From positions 119,307,501-119,371,500 of the forward strand of contig NC_133026.1 in NCBI RefSeq assembly GCF_048771995.1: DNA of 64,000 bases, written 5' to 3'. Of the stretch, positions 1 to 13,300 are shown in pieces. The first letter of the stretch is position 1; each line of letters starts with the position of its first letter. The position numbers and the translations under genes were made by a program. The DNA comes from Taeniopygia guttata (lineage: Eukaryota; Chordata; Aves; Passeriformes; Estrildidae). Under the pieces are notes generated by a model that worked only from the letters and a program-made list of their open reading frames with translations, was not told where the DNA came from and did no database searches.

Positions 1-480
1 ATTTTTTTTTTAAATATTGTTCAGTGAAAATATTCCATAAATTTCTAACTACACTTGCTCCAGAGAAAAGGAAACAAAATCAATAGGAAAAAGCAAAAAA
101 TAAATACCTGCTAGACAAGTGAACTGCACTTGTGGGTTGTTCAGTTACAGACATCTATCTGTCATCATTGCTTTTATGAACACTGGAATCAATGACAAGT
201 CTGTCAATAAAAGGAGAGGAAAATGAAACCACGTCTTTAAAATAGAGGGGAAATATATCATTTATGTATATCTACAATTGTATATGCATATCTGCAGGCT
301 GTCAAGCTAACATGCACATGGAAAATGGAAACCAGAATGTCCTCTAAAGAGGTCACTGAAATGGGAAGGACAAAGTCATAAAGTCATACCAGAATTGTTT
401 TGGCTTGTGTTTTTTTGCTCATTTAACAAAGAACAAAAGATGTCTGAAAAACTTTGTTTGCAAAAAAACCCCAAAGCAAA

Positions 481-517
481 ACACAACAACAACAACAAAA
501 ACAGCAACAACCCCCCC
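481..517. repeat. AAC-rich simple repeat
   Basis: A degenerate run of aac units followed by a short C run. It is low-complexity sequence. Confidence 0.8.
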
Positions 518-781
518 ATAAATAAAGTTTATATTTGGTTGAAGAAAAATTTTGTAATTTTGCAAGGAATAACATTTTTGACAAAAATAGGCTCTTGCTG
601 GCTATTGAAGGGCTGGAAGATTGCTCTTTACTTTTGTTGACTGACTTTTCTTGTGACTACTTGGAGAGTAATAAAGTTACTAAGAAAATTATGCCCTGGT
701 TTTCTTATTTAATAATTAAATGTATGGAATTTTTGTCAAGATCTTCTAGGAGACAGAAGAAAGGTATGAAAATCTTAAAGA

Positions 782-859
782 TTTATCTTGCTAGAGTTCA
801 CTAACCATACCTTTCCAGAGACATGGAAAGGTATAGTTAGTGAACTCTAGCAAGATAAA
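782..859. repeat. Near-perfect 36-bp inverted repeat with 6-nt loop
   Basis: Arms 782-817 and 824-859 are reverse complements at 35 of 36 positions, separated by gagaca. The single difference, C806 against A835, is a C-A mismatch in a plus-strand RNA but a G-U wobble in a minus-strand RNA, where the helix would be continuous. No terminal inverted repeats, target-site duplication or transposon sequence surrounds it. Its size is like a pre-microRNA, but the pairing is more perfect than usual for animal microRNA precursors. A fold-back duplication by replication template switching is the simplest origin. Confidence 0.9.
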
Positions 860-2750
860 ACCTTTTGTGATGTAATGGGCACTTCCAAGAACATACCTCT
901 TAGAAATACAAGTAAATGGCTGTTTGAAAAGTGAAAGAGTAAAAGAGTGTCTTTTATAATCTCATTTTTACAGAACAGTAATATGGATATGTGAAAAGAC
1001 AGAGATCAGATCTTGTCACAATTATTTGAATTATTCCAGGCAAAGTGTCAAGGGTCTCTGTAGACCTGAAGAATCAACACTTTATCTAAATCCTTGTGTC
1101 CATAAGTCTTGACTGTGAAAATGGACATAGAAGTAGTTTTAAATACAAACAGCTTCAGCTTGAATTAATTTAATACCTGATAAATTTGGGTTTGACAGCA
1201 AAAGCAGAAATTTTTCTCAGGTTCTTAATGTGTCTTCTGCAAGCCTCACTCACCTTTACCTGGTACTTTCCTAACTCCTTGATCTGCTTTTTCCTTTTCT
1301 TTGGCTCCCACCTCATTTTCTTTAAGAATTTCCTCATTTTCTCTCCCAGTGCTCCTGTCCACACTGAGAAGATGAAGATGAGCCTGATGCTTCTGGACCA
1401 GCTCTCTCTCTTCTGTCTTCTCTTTAGCTTGGTTTCCAAAGAAGTCTCAAATGCAAAGGCACCATCAAGGTTCATTCACATCAAGAGACTACAGCACTGA
1501 GGTTCTGAACATGGCAGAAAACTTCAAAGTGACACAGAATGCATTTCAAATAAGTAGCAAAAACTGAAGAAAAAGCAATACTATCACCTATCTGTAAAGA
1601 CTTTCAAAAGAGATAAATGCAGAAAGCTTCTTTTCTAAATTGCCTTTTTTTTTTTAACACTCATGAAACATAACTGGTATGAGGGAACCCGCTGCTCTTT
1701 GAAAAGTAGAAACAGTTGGCAATATATGGGGAAATGTATCTGTGAAAGTGACCTTTACCCCTGGAGCAGAGTGCTCTTTAATGCATAAATCTTATGGAGA
1801 GACAAGCGTAAGAGGCTTTAGCTGCTGATTAATCTCTTTTTTTCAGCCACAGTGCGACTGGACAGTAAAATAAAAGCCTGAGAGATGGTTGCTTATGAGG
1901 TTCTAAAAAGTCCTTTGAAAGGAAGAATCCCCCCAAAAAGCCGAGAAAACTTCAGGTTATTGACTGACACGCTCACTAGGCTATATTTAGTCAAGGAAAA
2001 TAGCTAAAAGATCCACAACATTTGTACATATTTTTTTTTTCTTAGAACAGATGTAGTCTGAACTTCCTCCATTACAACAGCAGGCTGATCTGATCCTTCT
2101 CAACGGTTTCAGGGTCTTATACAGTCACAGAGTACTCAGGAGAAATCATGGGAATTCTACAGTGCTGAGATAAAGCTGTGTGAAAATGCCTATGCATCTC
2201 CACAAATATTTCAAAACTCAGAATCTCAGGAGACTCATTTTGCACTTAAAACTGACACGTGAAATTTTGTGAGCATGAGATTTTGAGCAAAAGTGATCCA
2301 TTTTCTTCAGTGAGCTTCCTACAAAGAAAATCCACTGCCCACATCCTCGTGGCCCTAATACCAAATCATCTAATTTAGAAAGGCTCTTAACTACTGCATC
2401 CCCAAATTTTGTGTAATAAATTAGATGCAGCAGCACCTTTCTGAGAACTGTAAAATATTATTTTCTCCCTGTCAAATTTCTCACAGTCTTTCAGAGCTGT
2501 TGCAGTCAGTCTCATACATTTTGACAGAGCTGGGACTTTTATATGTGAAAATACGTCTGCAAATAAAGAGTTGATGGCAGGGCTAGGGACCTTAGCATTA
2601 TCTGAGGTTCACCTTGCCTGAATGTCTGTTCTGAGGTTCTACGTAAATACTCAAGAAAACAAATGAGAAGACCAGTACTGAAGGTCAGAATTTTTCTTTG
2701 CTTGGCACTAAATTGAATGAGTATGGAAATATAATAGTAGTGGAATGTAT

Positions 2751-2795
2751 TATATAGCCATTTCTAGTGAAATATAAGAGCTCCCTGGCTATATA
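2751..2795. repeat. 10-bp inverted repeat, 25-nt spacer
   Basis: tatatagcca (2751-2760) is the exact reverse complement of tggctatata (2786-2795). A pair of AT-rich 10-mers may be chance. Confidence 0.6.
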
Positions 2796-3854
2796 AGTCA
2801 AGTAAATGAAAGAAGTTAGTAGCCATGAGCAAAGAAGGGCTTAAACCAGCCAGAGAGGCTTTAGACTGCTGATGCTACAGATGCTTTTCTGGGCAGTATC
2901 TTCCACCTTAAGAAATTATGCAAATGAAATGTGAAAATGTTCATTATGAAAACAATCACAATTTCAATCTCTCCAACAACTGTAAGCACCCAGATCAAGT
3001 CTGTCTTTTTAGACCATTTATACCCCCTTCTAATAACATGAGGCAAAAGGATATGTGAAATTTGTAATGTAGCTTGGACAACCAGGGGAAGGCTAAGCAT
3101 TGCAGCACATGATAACAACATCTGGTAAAAGAAGAGGGAAACTTTCCCAGTATTCAGATATAACATGCTAAAGTTACTAGTATTTCTCTTTGAATGCAAT
3201 TCCAAATCTGCACAACATTTTCTAGGGACAATATGTTTTTGAGGAAAAAAAAAAAAGGGAAGAGGGAAAGATTTTCTATTAACAGAGGCTTTTCTACTAC
3301 CTCAATCTGTTGTTTTGGTGAATGCAATGATTATTTGTTGTGACATTTATCCCATGTCCAAAAGTCTTCCTAGTATAAGCTCTACCTTTTTACTGCTGTA
3401 TTACAAACCAGATTTCCACTCCCTAAGCTGAGACAGATGCAAAGCAGAAAGTTCTAGTTGCTACATGGTCATCCAGCCTACTTTCCAGTTTGCATTGGAT
3501 TTGTATTATATTAATATTTAAATAACTTTGATTTCACATTCAGAGTAAAAAAAAACTAAAAAGAGAGACCCTATGTTATATATAGCACTGCTATTATTTA
3601 AAGCAATTATAATGGCCTAGTAGCCTTTATAATTGCCACTAGAGTGGCAAGTTGGATGGGCCAATCTGAACAGAATAGCCTGCCCTTGCCAATGTTCAAT
3701 AAGTAAAATTATACACTCCAAATTATTAATCTATCATTTATACCCTGTCCTGTCAGAAGCTTCCCCTGATATTTTCTTAGACTATCTCCTGGTTTTGCTG
3801 CTTTACATTTTTCTGAGTGTTCTCATTCTCACTTTGCACTAAATTGCAATTCAC

Positions 3855-3925
3855 TCCATAGATTCATTGAGTCATTGATGTTAGAAAAGATCATTAAGAA
3901 CATCTCATTGCTCTTCATATTTATT
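3855..3925 (-). mobile_element. Possible old CR1 3'-end scrap
   Basis: The stretch with agattcattgagtcattga and then a gttagaaaagatcattaag-like run resembles the reverse complement of a CR1 LINE 3' end, where the element's terminal ATTCTATG-type repeats precede a ttggaaaagacc-like block. It is short and diverged, so this could be chance. Confidence 0.3.
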
Positions 3926-6900
3926 CCCTTAGTCTCAATTGTTAGATGTCACCCTCCCATCCCCAGATAACTGGATTACTCATTAGAAGTGGGACTGAAC
4001 ATTTAAGGATTTTAGAATTGTCTGTCCAGGCAAAATAATACAAAATCAGCCTTTAAAGTATGGTCTCATGTTTAGACCTTACCAGTTACAAGATTATATT
4101 TACTAGATTATATAGTAGCATTTTAACACAAAAGAAGAACACTACATGCATATTGAACTCATGACTGCCCTGTTAGTGTATTTAAAACATTTAAAATAAA
4201 TATCCTGAGTGCTATTAAGCTTCCACAATCCTTTTTTCTTTTTTAATTTAGATATTGCTTGGACTGTGGAAGAAGTCCAAATATTTTTCAAGGAGCTACC
4301 AAAAATTAAACTTTTCTGTTTGGTTTTAAATAGATTTTATTTATTCTTTGATGCAGAGTTGCTCTCTCTTTTACTTCTAGCAAGAATAAAAATACTATGA
4401 AACCTGTGTGGACCAGAAATCACCTTAAGGCATCAAACCTGCAGCCTCAAAAACCACTAAATGAGTTCCTTTTTCTTTCATACATCCCTTTTACATGGCA
4501 AAATACTTAAAGTGATGCCAGAATCATAAAGAAGATGATCTACCTCGTAAACTCTTGGCTACTGATGCTTGCCCTGGAGTCGCAAGCCCATTGTTTACCT
4601 TTCCTTTTGAAGCCTGGGAAAAAATATATCAAAGTATTTCAGGCTGCCAGAACTTTGCACACACAGACACTGGCATTGTGACAGGAAACCCAGATGAAAA
4701 AAGATGTCTAGGCTTAAATATCACACTCTTCCCTGAGCTCTTCTTGGGAGCTTAAAAACAAGCTTGCATCAAGGAGATGATTATAAAATCACACACAGAA
4801 ATGGAAGAACAGTATGACTGACCTACTCTTTGCATGAACCATCTGGACCTGACATAATCAGGCATTTATTTCCTCAGACTGTTATGGGAAAAGGCCTGAA
4901 AAGGGCCATTTTGTTTTCCAGCCCGTATTTGGCCATCCCATCTCATTTACCACTGCTGTTGAGGAGCAAACACTTTGCTGTAGAGCAGAGAAAGTGACTC
5001 TTTCTAGACTAGTATTGATTTGCTAAATGGACATGGATCCATTCTGTGCTGAAAGGTATGGCACAGCTCGTTGTCTGCATCATTCTAATTGCAGAAACTC
5101 TAGCTATAAGTGTCTTTTTTTTTTTTTTTCCCCTTCAGGAAGACATTCCCTCTTCCTCTGATCTTCCAAGTAAAGCTTTTTACTTTCTGCTCTCGTTCCA
5201 TCTATCTCTTGTTCAGGTAAATATTCCCCCTTACCAGCTGAAACCTTTTGCTGCAAACCACATAGAGCTTATGTTTTTCTGTTATCGTATAAAATGTCTT
5301 TGGATAGCCATGGTCCAAAGGTCCTTTTGTCCAGCCATCCTGCAGTTTAATTGAACTAATTATGCAGTTTAAGTGAACAGTTAGATAACTCTTCTTCCTC
5401 AATGTCTGTAAAAGATGTTTGGTCTTTTGGCCTCAGATAGAGATAACCTTAGAATATAATAAATTTTTCACTCAGAATTGCTTTTTATTAATATTCTAAA
5501 CATCAAAATTATTTTCCCTGTAATAAATATCTACCTAAGAGATTACTTCAAATTGTTTACTTAGAGCAAAAAACCACAACTACACTAGTAATAAAAGAGG
5601 TCCTCTAACTTTATGGAGGTCCTCTGAATTTCAGTGTAAATAATAGCCAAAGAAGTCAAGCTCCTTGGGACAATTTCCGGTACCACTTCTGTTTACTAGA
5701 AGTTTTCCCCTAAGTCACACCTCTGAGATGTCCAAAGCTTAAAATAATAAGAGGATCTTAATCTTTTGTATGTCCCAAGTATACGTGGTATGTTGTCAGG
5801 CTAAATGAAGCAGCAGTTACGCCTTATTTGCATTCCACCACAAGTTAGAAATACCCTTGTACTGAAGAAGAAAGAAAAAGACACTCCACCAAGATACACT
5901 TTTCTCTGTTCTGAAGAACCAGTCCCTTTTCTCAGCAGGTCTCTTCACAAACACAGAAACTGGGCAAGAGTTGTAGCTTCCTTAGGTCAGCTTTGAAGGA
6001 GGTTTAAGAAATTGGTTAATTTTTTTTTTAGACTAACCCACATAATACATTTTGCTCTTTCTTATATAGGCTATGTGGCCCTCGGGCAATAGAGAGACAG
6101 CAGCCATATATGGGTACAATACAAAAGAAAAGGGTAAGAGAGAGCAAGGTAATGATAAGATTCTGTGTTATGCATATTCCATTCATTCATCCCCACCTCC
6201 ACTATAACATTCCTTCAGGAGACCACCCTGTCCCACCATATAATAAGATGATACCTTCTCCCATCATTCCATGGGATTTCTCTTTACTTGACATCTTTGT
6301 GTTCCAGATGTTCCAACTGAAAATAATTTCAATAGTATAGTGAAGACTAAACTGTTCCAAGATGTTGGCAACTACCAACCAAAATTCCAGTAACACATAA
6401 TTTTAACATCAAGATCCTCTGTTTGAGCAATCTCTTTGCTGTGGGCTATATTCCAGCAACACCCTTCTCCATTGTCCTGGCAGAAGAAATAGGAACTGTG
6501 AACATGCAAAAACCTTAGGGACAAAGTCCCTCTGGGCCACCAGCTCCCTGTTCTATGAGAAGACAATGTTTGCAGATGTTCCTATGAGGCCACTTGCACA
6601 AAACACACATCTTCCCAAGCCTACAGGTCTGCCTGATGAAGTGTAGCCCTGTCACAAGAAAGATTTCTTTTTTATTATGAACAACCCTTGTTAAAATATA
6701 TATTTCATTTTTACTAGAATTTTGTCTGAAAGAAGCAAGTAAAAAAGTCTACCAGTAGCTGAAAAGTAGTGTTGTTCAGGTAGTTTAATTTTTTTTCTGG
6801 CAGAGACCGACTCATCTCTCTTTCTTTGGTATTTTGAGCACCCATTCATTCTGTGTCAATTATAAACTGAGTTTCAAAATGCAGCTCAAGTGATTGAAAG

Positions 6901-7118
6901 ACCATTTTAGAGCTATTTTTACTTCAACAGGTTCCCAGCACAGTTAGGAAACAAAGTCAATTTTCTTCTTCCATCCCAAACCATGTAATAATTTTGGTTA
7001 CATGAAAATAGACTTTTCATAATACTGGTGTAGCCCTGTAAGACATTAAGTCTGACTGGGAACTCAACCAGATCTATGCTGGTATATTTTGTCTTGTCAG
7101 TGGAAATTCCCTCTGTGG

Positions 7119-7210
7119 AGCATGCAGTAAATGAAGCATGAAGTAAATGACCTCTTTCTGAAAGAACTCTTCTGAAAGACCTCTTTCTGAAATTACCTCT
7201 TTCTGAAAAA
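7119..7210. repeat. Compound minisatellite
   Basis: Two 16-bp units of agcatgNagtaaatga (7119-7134 and 7135-7150) are followed directly by about four units close to cctctttctgaaaga (7151-7210), with small length differences. Confidence 0.85.
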
Positions 7211-10200
7211 ACTCATGTTGCTTTTGGTCCCGTTTTCAACTCATCACCATTGGCTGTGAGTTCATCAGTTCATGCTGGAAATGGTCAGTCTGCACCAAAT
7301 TCTCAGCCAGCCTCATAAGCAAGCAGGAGGCAGGTCAAGAAATGCCTTCACCAGTAATGTCAGAGAGGTCCTAGAAGAATGACACAGCCAAACCCAGAAC
7401 TCTCACCATGAAAACACCCCAGTCCATGTCTTTTGGATCCACTTCCACCTGCTGAAAAACACCTTTATGATCAGGTTTGAAAATATGTAGATGCATTTGC
7501 TAGCTCTCAGCCTAACTCATCTGGGTAGGATACGCTGAATTCTTTAAAGCTAAACAGTTCTGACCTTGTTTTTTGTGTTTTTCTTTGAATAACTGGGAAC
7601 TGTGAGACCCCACAACTAGTTGAAAGTTTAGTTATGCTTTTTTAATACCATGAAATCTTCAGAACACTAATCACAAAAAATATCTATGATTGTACCTGAT
7701 CTTGCCCTACCCCATCAAACAAAACCCACCTCTCTGTTGACTTTAGAGAATAGTTTCCTTTTCCTTATATTTCCAAATATTTTTATTGCACTTCATTTAA
7801 ATGTACAGCCAATGCCTGAAACTACTCCAACAAAAACTCAGAATCCACAATCTCTCCTTATCCTGGAACATTTTCCTGAATCAAACAATTGCAGGAATTA
7901 CACATCTTGGACTCATTCTTTATGTGTTGCTGTTTTTAAATAAGTGTTTAGTCACTGAGCCCATAAGAAATTCCCTCCTCATTTGTCACTTCCAAGACAC
8001 CAATATGATGTGGTAGCAAGGATGATTGCATTTACCATGGATCAGACGTGCTCTTGTCTGCTATTCCACTTGAGCAAAGCAGTGGTTCCAAACAGACCAC
8101 ATGTTTTTGGGGTCCCCATAATGTCTTTTCAGTGTCTGTTACATGTGAAATATTTAGGAGAGTTTCATAATGCATTTAAGCTTTAAATTACCATTGTGTG
8201 GCCTAAACCCTGACTGAACTTTAATATATGGTTTTGTAATAGCATTGTCAAGATCAATATTTTATTATTTGCATATTTACCTATTCTCGTTTTTGTTAGG
8301 AAAATATTTGTTTCAATTTATTCCAACCAACTACAGGTTTCTTTCCTCACTTTTTCCCATCTTATCTTAATATGTATTTTATTTGTCTGTTTCAATCACA
8401 GAAATAATATGAATAAAGTTCAAATTATACTAATATAATTAATATTAGATTTGTTCTCTCTTTTTTTTTCTATTTTTCAATTCAAAAATATCTAGCAAAA
8501 GCAACAAAAGAAGCAAAAAAGGTTAAGGGACCCTTTCCTGGCTCAGGAATTTGTTTGAACTTGCTGAGTTAATAGCTCCCAATGATTGAGCTATAAAAAA
8601 ACCACTTCATCCCCAAGACAACAGAAATTGTGAGATAAACTCTGGAAACAAATCAAGCATTTTTGTTGGGAAGCTCATGTGGTCTTGTGGAGCAAGAAGA
8701 GTTGTAGGAAATGTCTTTGAAATCAAAGTTTATGAATCACTAGTGTCTGTAAAAATTGCATACAGATGTTATAAAGTGCCTTTTCAGTTTTGATTGCCAA
8801 GAAGGTAAACTGAAAACACAGTAGTTGTAAAATGAAGGCATAAAAAGCTGATCAGTGTAATAAATATAGAGGAGAAAACCTGCTTTTTAAATACTTTAAA
8901 AAAATTTTTATCACCTACTGATGTAACTTTTGCAGCTGTTATCAAAATACAGATATAACAAGTTACCTCTTGATTCAGATTTACTCTTCTGCATATATTC
9001 TATGTTCTTGCATTTGCTTGAATATACAATTAAAAAAAATTCCTATCAGCATCTCTGATCCTCCCCAAATCTGCAATCTACTTTGTTAGAACAGTGTTCA
9101 AACCTGTTCTCAAGCCTTTGCACCACAACATGACTTTCCTCAGGGTTTTGTTGTCACCTTATTTCTATGTACTGAATGTTTGTGAAAGAGTGCACTGCAT
9201 TGTTTTAGCCTTCTTTTGCTGGAAACAATAGCCAAGTGGTAAAAATTTTGAAAAGAAGTATTACAGATGCCAGGTGTCATATCTGCTTTTCAGCCATGCT
9301 TTATTACTTATACAGAGAATCAGAAACACTGGAAAAATTCTTATCTGGAGGTATAATAATTAAAACCTCTGAGATAGCTGGCAACATTGGCCTTGCGGGT
9401 GCTGAAGCAGTGCAAAGCATCTGTATTGGATACCAGGATTGTCCTGTATGTCCATTTGCTAGCCCAGCTGGCTGTTACTGAATGTCAGATATGCTGATCC
9501 AGTCCACAAATGTCCACAGAATTACAAAAAGTCATTCTGCACAGATAGTCTAACATCCCTGTTGGATTACTTTTTGCAAGCCTGAAGATATTTTTTCAGT
9601 GAGTTATAATAGATCTTCACTTTTCTCAGTTTTCTAGATCATATATTTAAAAGACAGGAATCATCCTGAGATCTCAACTTTTGCTTTAGTTAAACAAACT
9701 CCATGGAATATATTTCATGACAACAACTGAGATGGTGGAAGTATTTTGTTTTTATAGTTATGAATTTTTTTTTTTCCTGCTGCAGAAGAGGAGACACATT
9801 TCCTTTGCTCTGCTCCTCACATGGATGGTTGAGTACATCAGAAAATAAAATCTGGCTGGGAAATAATTCACTGACTTTAAGTAAGTGATGAAACAGCATG
9901 ATGTATAGACTTAAACAAATTGGTCAGGCATGTGCACATAATGCTTCAGATATGTAACAGGACATTAAGAAGTCTGAACTTCTTACCAAATAAAAAAATA
10001 TGGTATATATTACTAACCCACTTCCCTGCATGTCTGTATCAAATATATTCCTTTATGACTCTCATTTTCACTTATGCCACTGAATGCTCTGTGATACAGG
10101 GGAGAAGAAGTCAAGCTCAGCATTTCCTGTTCTTTGTTATTTTTAGAAAACTGAGGTGGCATATGCATCTGTGAAACTGCTGCATCTAGAAAAAGCACTT

Positions 10201-10288
10201 TGTGCCAGGCTGCTGTATTATTGCATTCAGAAGGAGATGGAAGCAAGGGTCAAAGCAGGTGATGGTCTCAGAGAGAACTCCAGCTGGA

Positions 10289-10310
10289 GTGTGTGTGTAT
10301 ATATATATAA
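10289..10310. repeat. (GT)n(AT)n microsatellite
   Basis: A short GT run passing into an AT run. Confidence 0.85.
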
Positions 10311-13300
10311 ATTTGTTGACATCCATTTCTAATGACTGAAGAGGCAGAGTTGGAAGAGCCAGGGCTGTTTTCCATGATGGTTTCAGCGAAGTCCTTAGAA
10401 GAATGATAGTTTCACATTTTCTTTGCTTGTACTGACTACCTCAGCTTCCCAGTTCTGAAACTTGGACATAAGAGACAGGACACAGGGACGAATACTACAG
10501 GATGGAACAAATTACATCAGCATTGAAAAAAAGGTTACCTGCCGTTTAAAGTTTGCTATAATTTTAGAAGGAAACAGTTTACAGATGAAAATGAGATAAA
10601 GGCCTCTGGAGCTTGATGTCTAAAGAAAAAGGTGGCTCAGTGCAGGACAGCAGCTCTCCTACAGCTGCAGAAAAATAATGTCCTCAGATAAACAGGCTGA
10701 AGTATGCATAGCTTTAGGTCTCATCTTACTGAGGGTGCTTCTCTGTGCGTTCTCCAAGATCATATCCCAAACTTCATACAACCCAAAGAGAGCTTTCCCA
10801 GCCCTGTGACTATGGCTGAGCTTGTGATTCCTTTCACCTGCATCTGATCAGAAAGTTCCCATAAACAATCTGAAGTTGCCCAATTGTTTCTCATCCTGAG
10901 ACCCTGAGGCATGATGCTTTTCCCACTCTCAGAGTCAGATTTTCCAGTTGTGATGGAAGACAGTGACTGCTAACACAACAAACCTAAAACACCCTACACT
11001 AAACACCTACTTAAACGACTCATGTTTTACTCTTCAGTTGACAGAAATCCACCATTTCTTTCCAAAGGGGCTGTCAAAATAATCCTGCATTCATATTCAT
11101 TTTGCATAACATAGCTTTTAATTTCCTTGTTTCACTCATTATATGGTATGCATCAAAAACTACATTAACACTCTTACACATGTCCCTCTTTTTTTCTGAA
11201 TCCTGATCACATCAGCAATAACTTAATATTTGCATGAGTGAGTGTTGATAATCAGACTTTCTGAAAGTGTATATATTTTTGTTAATTCTTTTGATTTCTG
11301 TGCTGTTGCCAGGGCCCAAAAATTTATTTCTGCTATTATCAGGTGCCAGCTTCAGCTACAATTTGAATCAATGAAAGGCCCTACAAAATGTCTTGCAAAG
11401 TGATTTTCCTTCCACAGAGAAAAAAGGTAACTCATTCCTAAACTCCAGCCATGGCTAAATTATCTGATGTTGGCAGTGGTTCAGAGACAATCTACAAACA
11501 AAATTATAATCACTAGGCCATCAATTTCCATAGGTCTGGCCAGAAAGGATTTTTCCCCCAGACCTTATCCCATTTAATCTTGTTTCTTTTTTCTTCACTG
11601 TTTCAGTCCCTTCTTCATACTTAATTTCTCATGCTTCTCTCTGAGTCCTTTCCTCAATCTCCACTTCGGTTTCCCTTTCCAGTCATCATCCTTTATTTGC
11701 TTAATGACACTAAGTGCAAGAAAATTCCAAATGAATTCAATTTGGCTCAAGTGTTATGGTTTTTTTTGTTCGGTTGGTTGGTTTTTTGTGTTTTTGTTTT
11801 GTTTAATTTTTTTTTTCTATTCTAAATAAAGCTGAGATAGGAACTGTAGTCTGAAATACAGATACTAAAATCTGATTGATGAGTTTTGACTCTTACATCT
11901 GTATTTTGGCATCTAAATAAAAGTGGTTTTCCAATAGCTTTGAATATCTGCAGTGGAAGTGTTAAATGTTGTATTTGAACATTCACTTAGAAAATGCTTC
12001 TAATTTCAAAAATTAAAAACTTTTGGTGGTTAAAGTATTCTGTAAGTGAACTAGTAATCTTGTCTAGAAATAAATGGTTCATAGTAGCAAAATTAAAAGG
12101 GGTGCATTCCAGTCCTGTGAAAGCTTTTTGTTCCATAACACCATGTTTTTCCTATTATGTTTAATTATGGTATTTCTTAGCCAAGATAATAAGTGTTCAA
12201 AAGGAGCTGCAAGAGCCTAATTAATAATAATCTCCATTCCAAAGACTACAGTGAAATTGGGGAAATTAGCATGAATAGAACCATTGGTTTTTTCTAATCC
12301 ATCCTTTTTCTTTGGACTGCTATTCATCAGCCATGCCCCAAAATGCTCTCCACTCACTGCTCTTCAACTCCATGCTGTTTGAATCTTCATCTGTTGTTAG
12401 ACTTTTCAATATCCTAATTATGTTTTTAAGTGAAAAATCTCTCATTAAACCTCAACCTAAAACTCTTTCTCATTTCTCATTTCAAGTCACAGTGGAAACA
12501 AAACAATGACCACTACAGATTTAGTCCTTTTTTATACAACATTTGTTACATTTAAGTTTTCCTGTCAGCCCTATTTTCCAGACTGCAGACATTCAAGCTC
12601 CTCAAAACAAGCTATGCTGTAATATAGCCAAAGGCAAATGCATCAAGGGAGCATCAGTAAACATCTTTAGAGAAGCATTACATTTCGGATTTTCCTTAGC
12701 TTAATGCTAAATACTTAGTTATTTATGACTTTATTTTTTTAGACCTGCTAGAAGAATATAGACAGCAAAAAGGCATCTAGTATTAGTGGCTGTGTGGGTT
12801 TTATAGTGCTATTTGTAAACATGAATTTTTGGCTCCTAGATCCAATCTCTCTCTCAACTGGAGGTCAAGAAATGAGTGGAGGAAAAGGTAGGCAAATTGC
12901 TTTTTTCCCATTACAAGTGATGAAGAACTTCCCTACACAATTTAAATGACATGTCCATGGTGGTATGTGAAAGGTTGTCTCCCCACAATGCATTTTTCTT
13001 TGTAAACATCCTGTCAAGGTGCTTCAGTGAGTTCTGATTGTCTTATCTCTGCCTCAAGGGGAAAAAAACAGTTGTCTTTATAATCCTGTGTTTTAGGATG
13101 CTTTAAATGCTGATCTAGTCTACAAGGATTAGGCACCCTGTGGCATGCTCCTTAATCTGGGCCCCAGTGATGGCTGTGCTCAAAGCAGAGCACATTTTGG
13201 GAATTGCTGCAGGTCCCTTCTGGGCTCAGCACCTGTGGAAAGTAGGGTATAGGAAGAAGGTTAGTATCTACTTGGGACTTCTGAAATGGATTTGCAGCAC

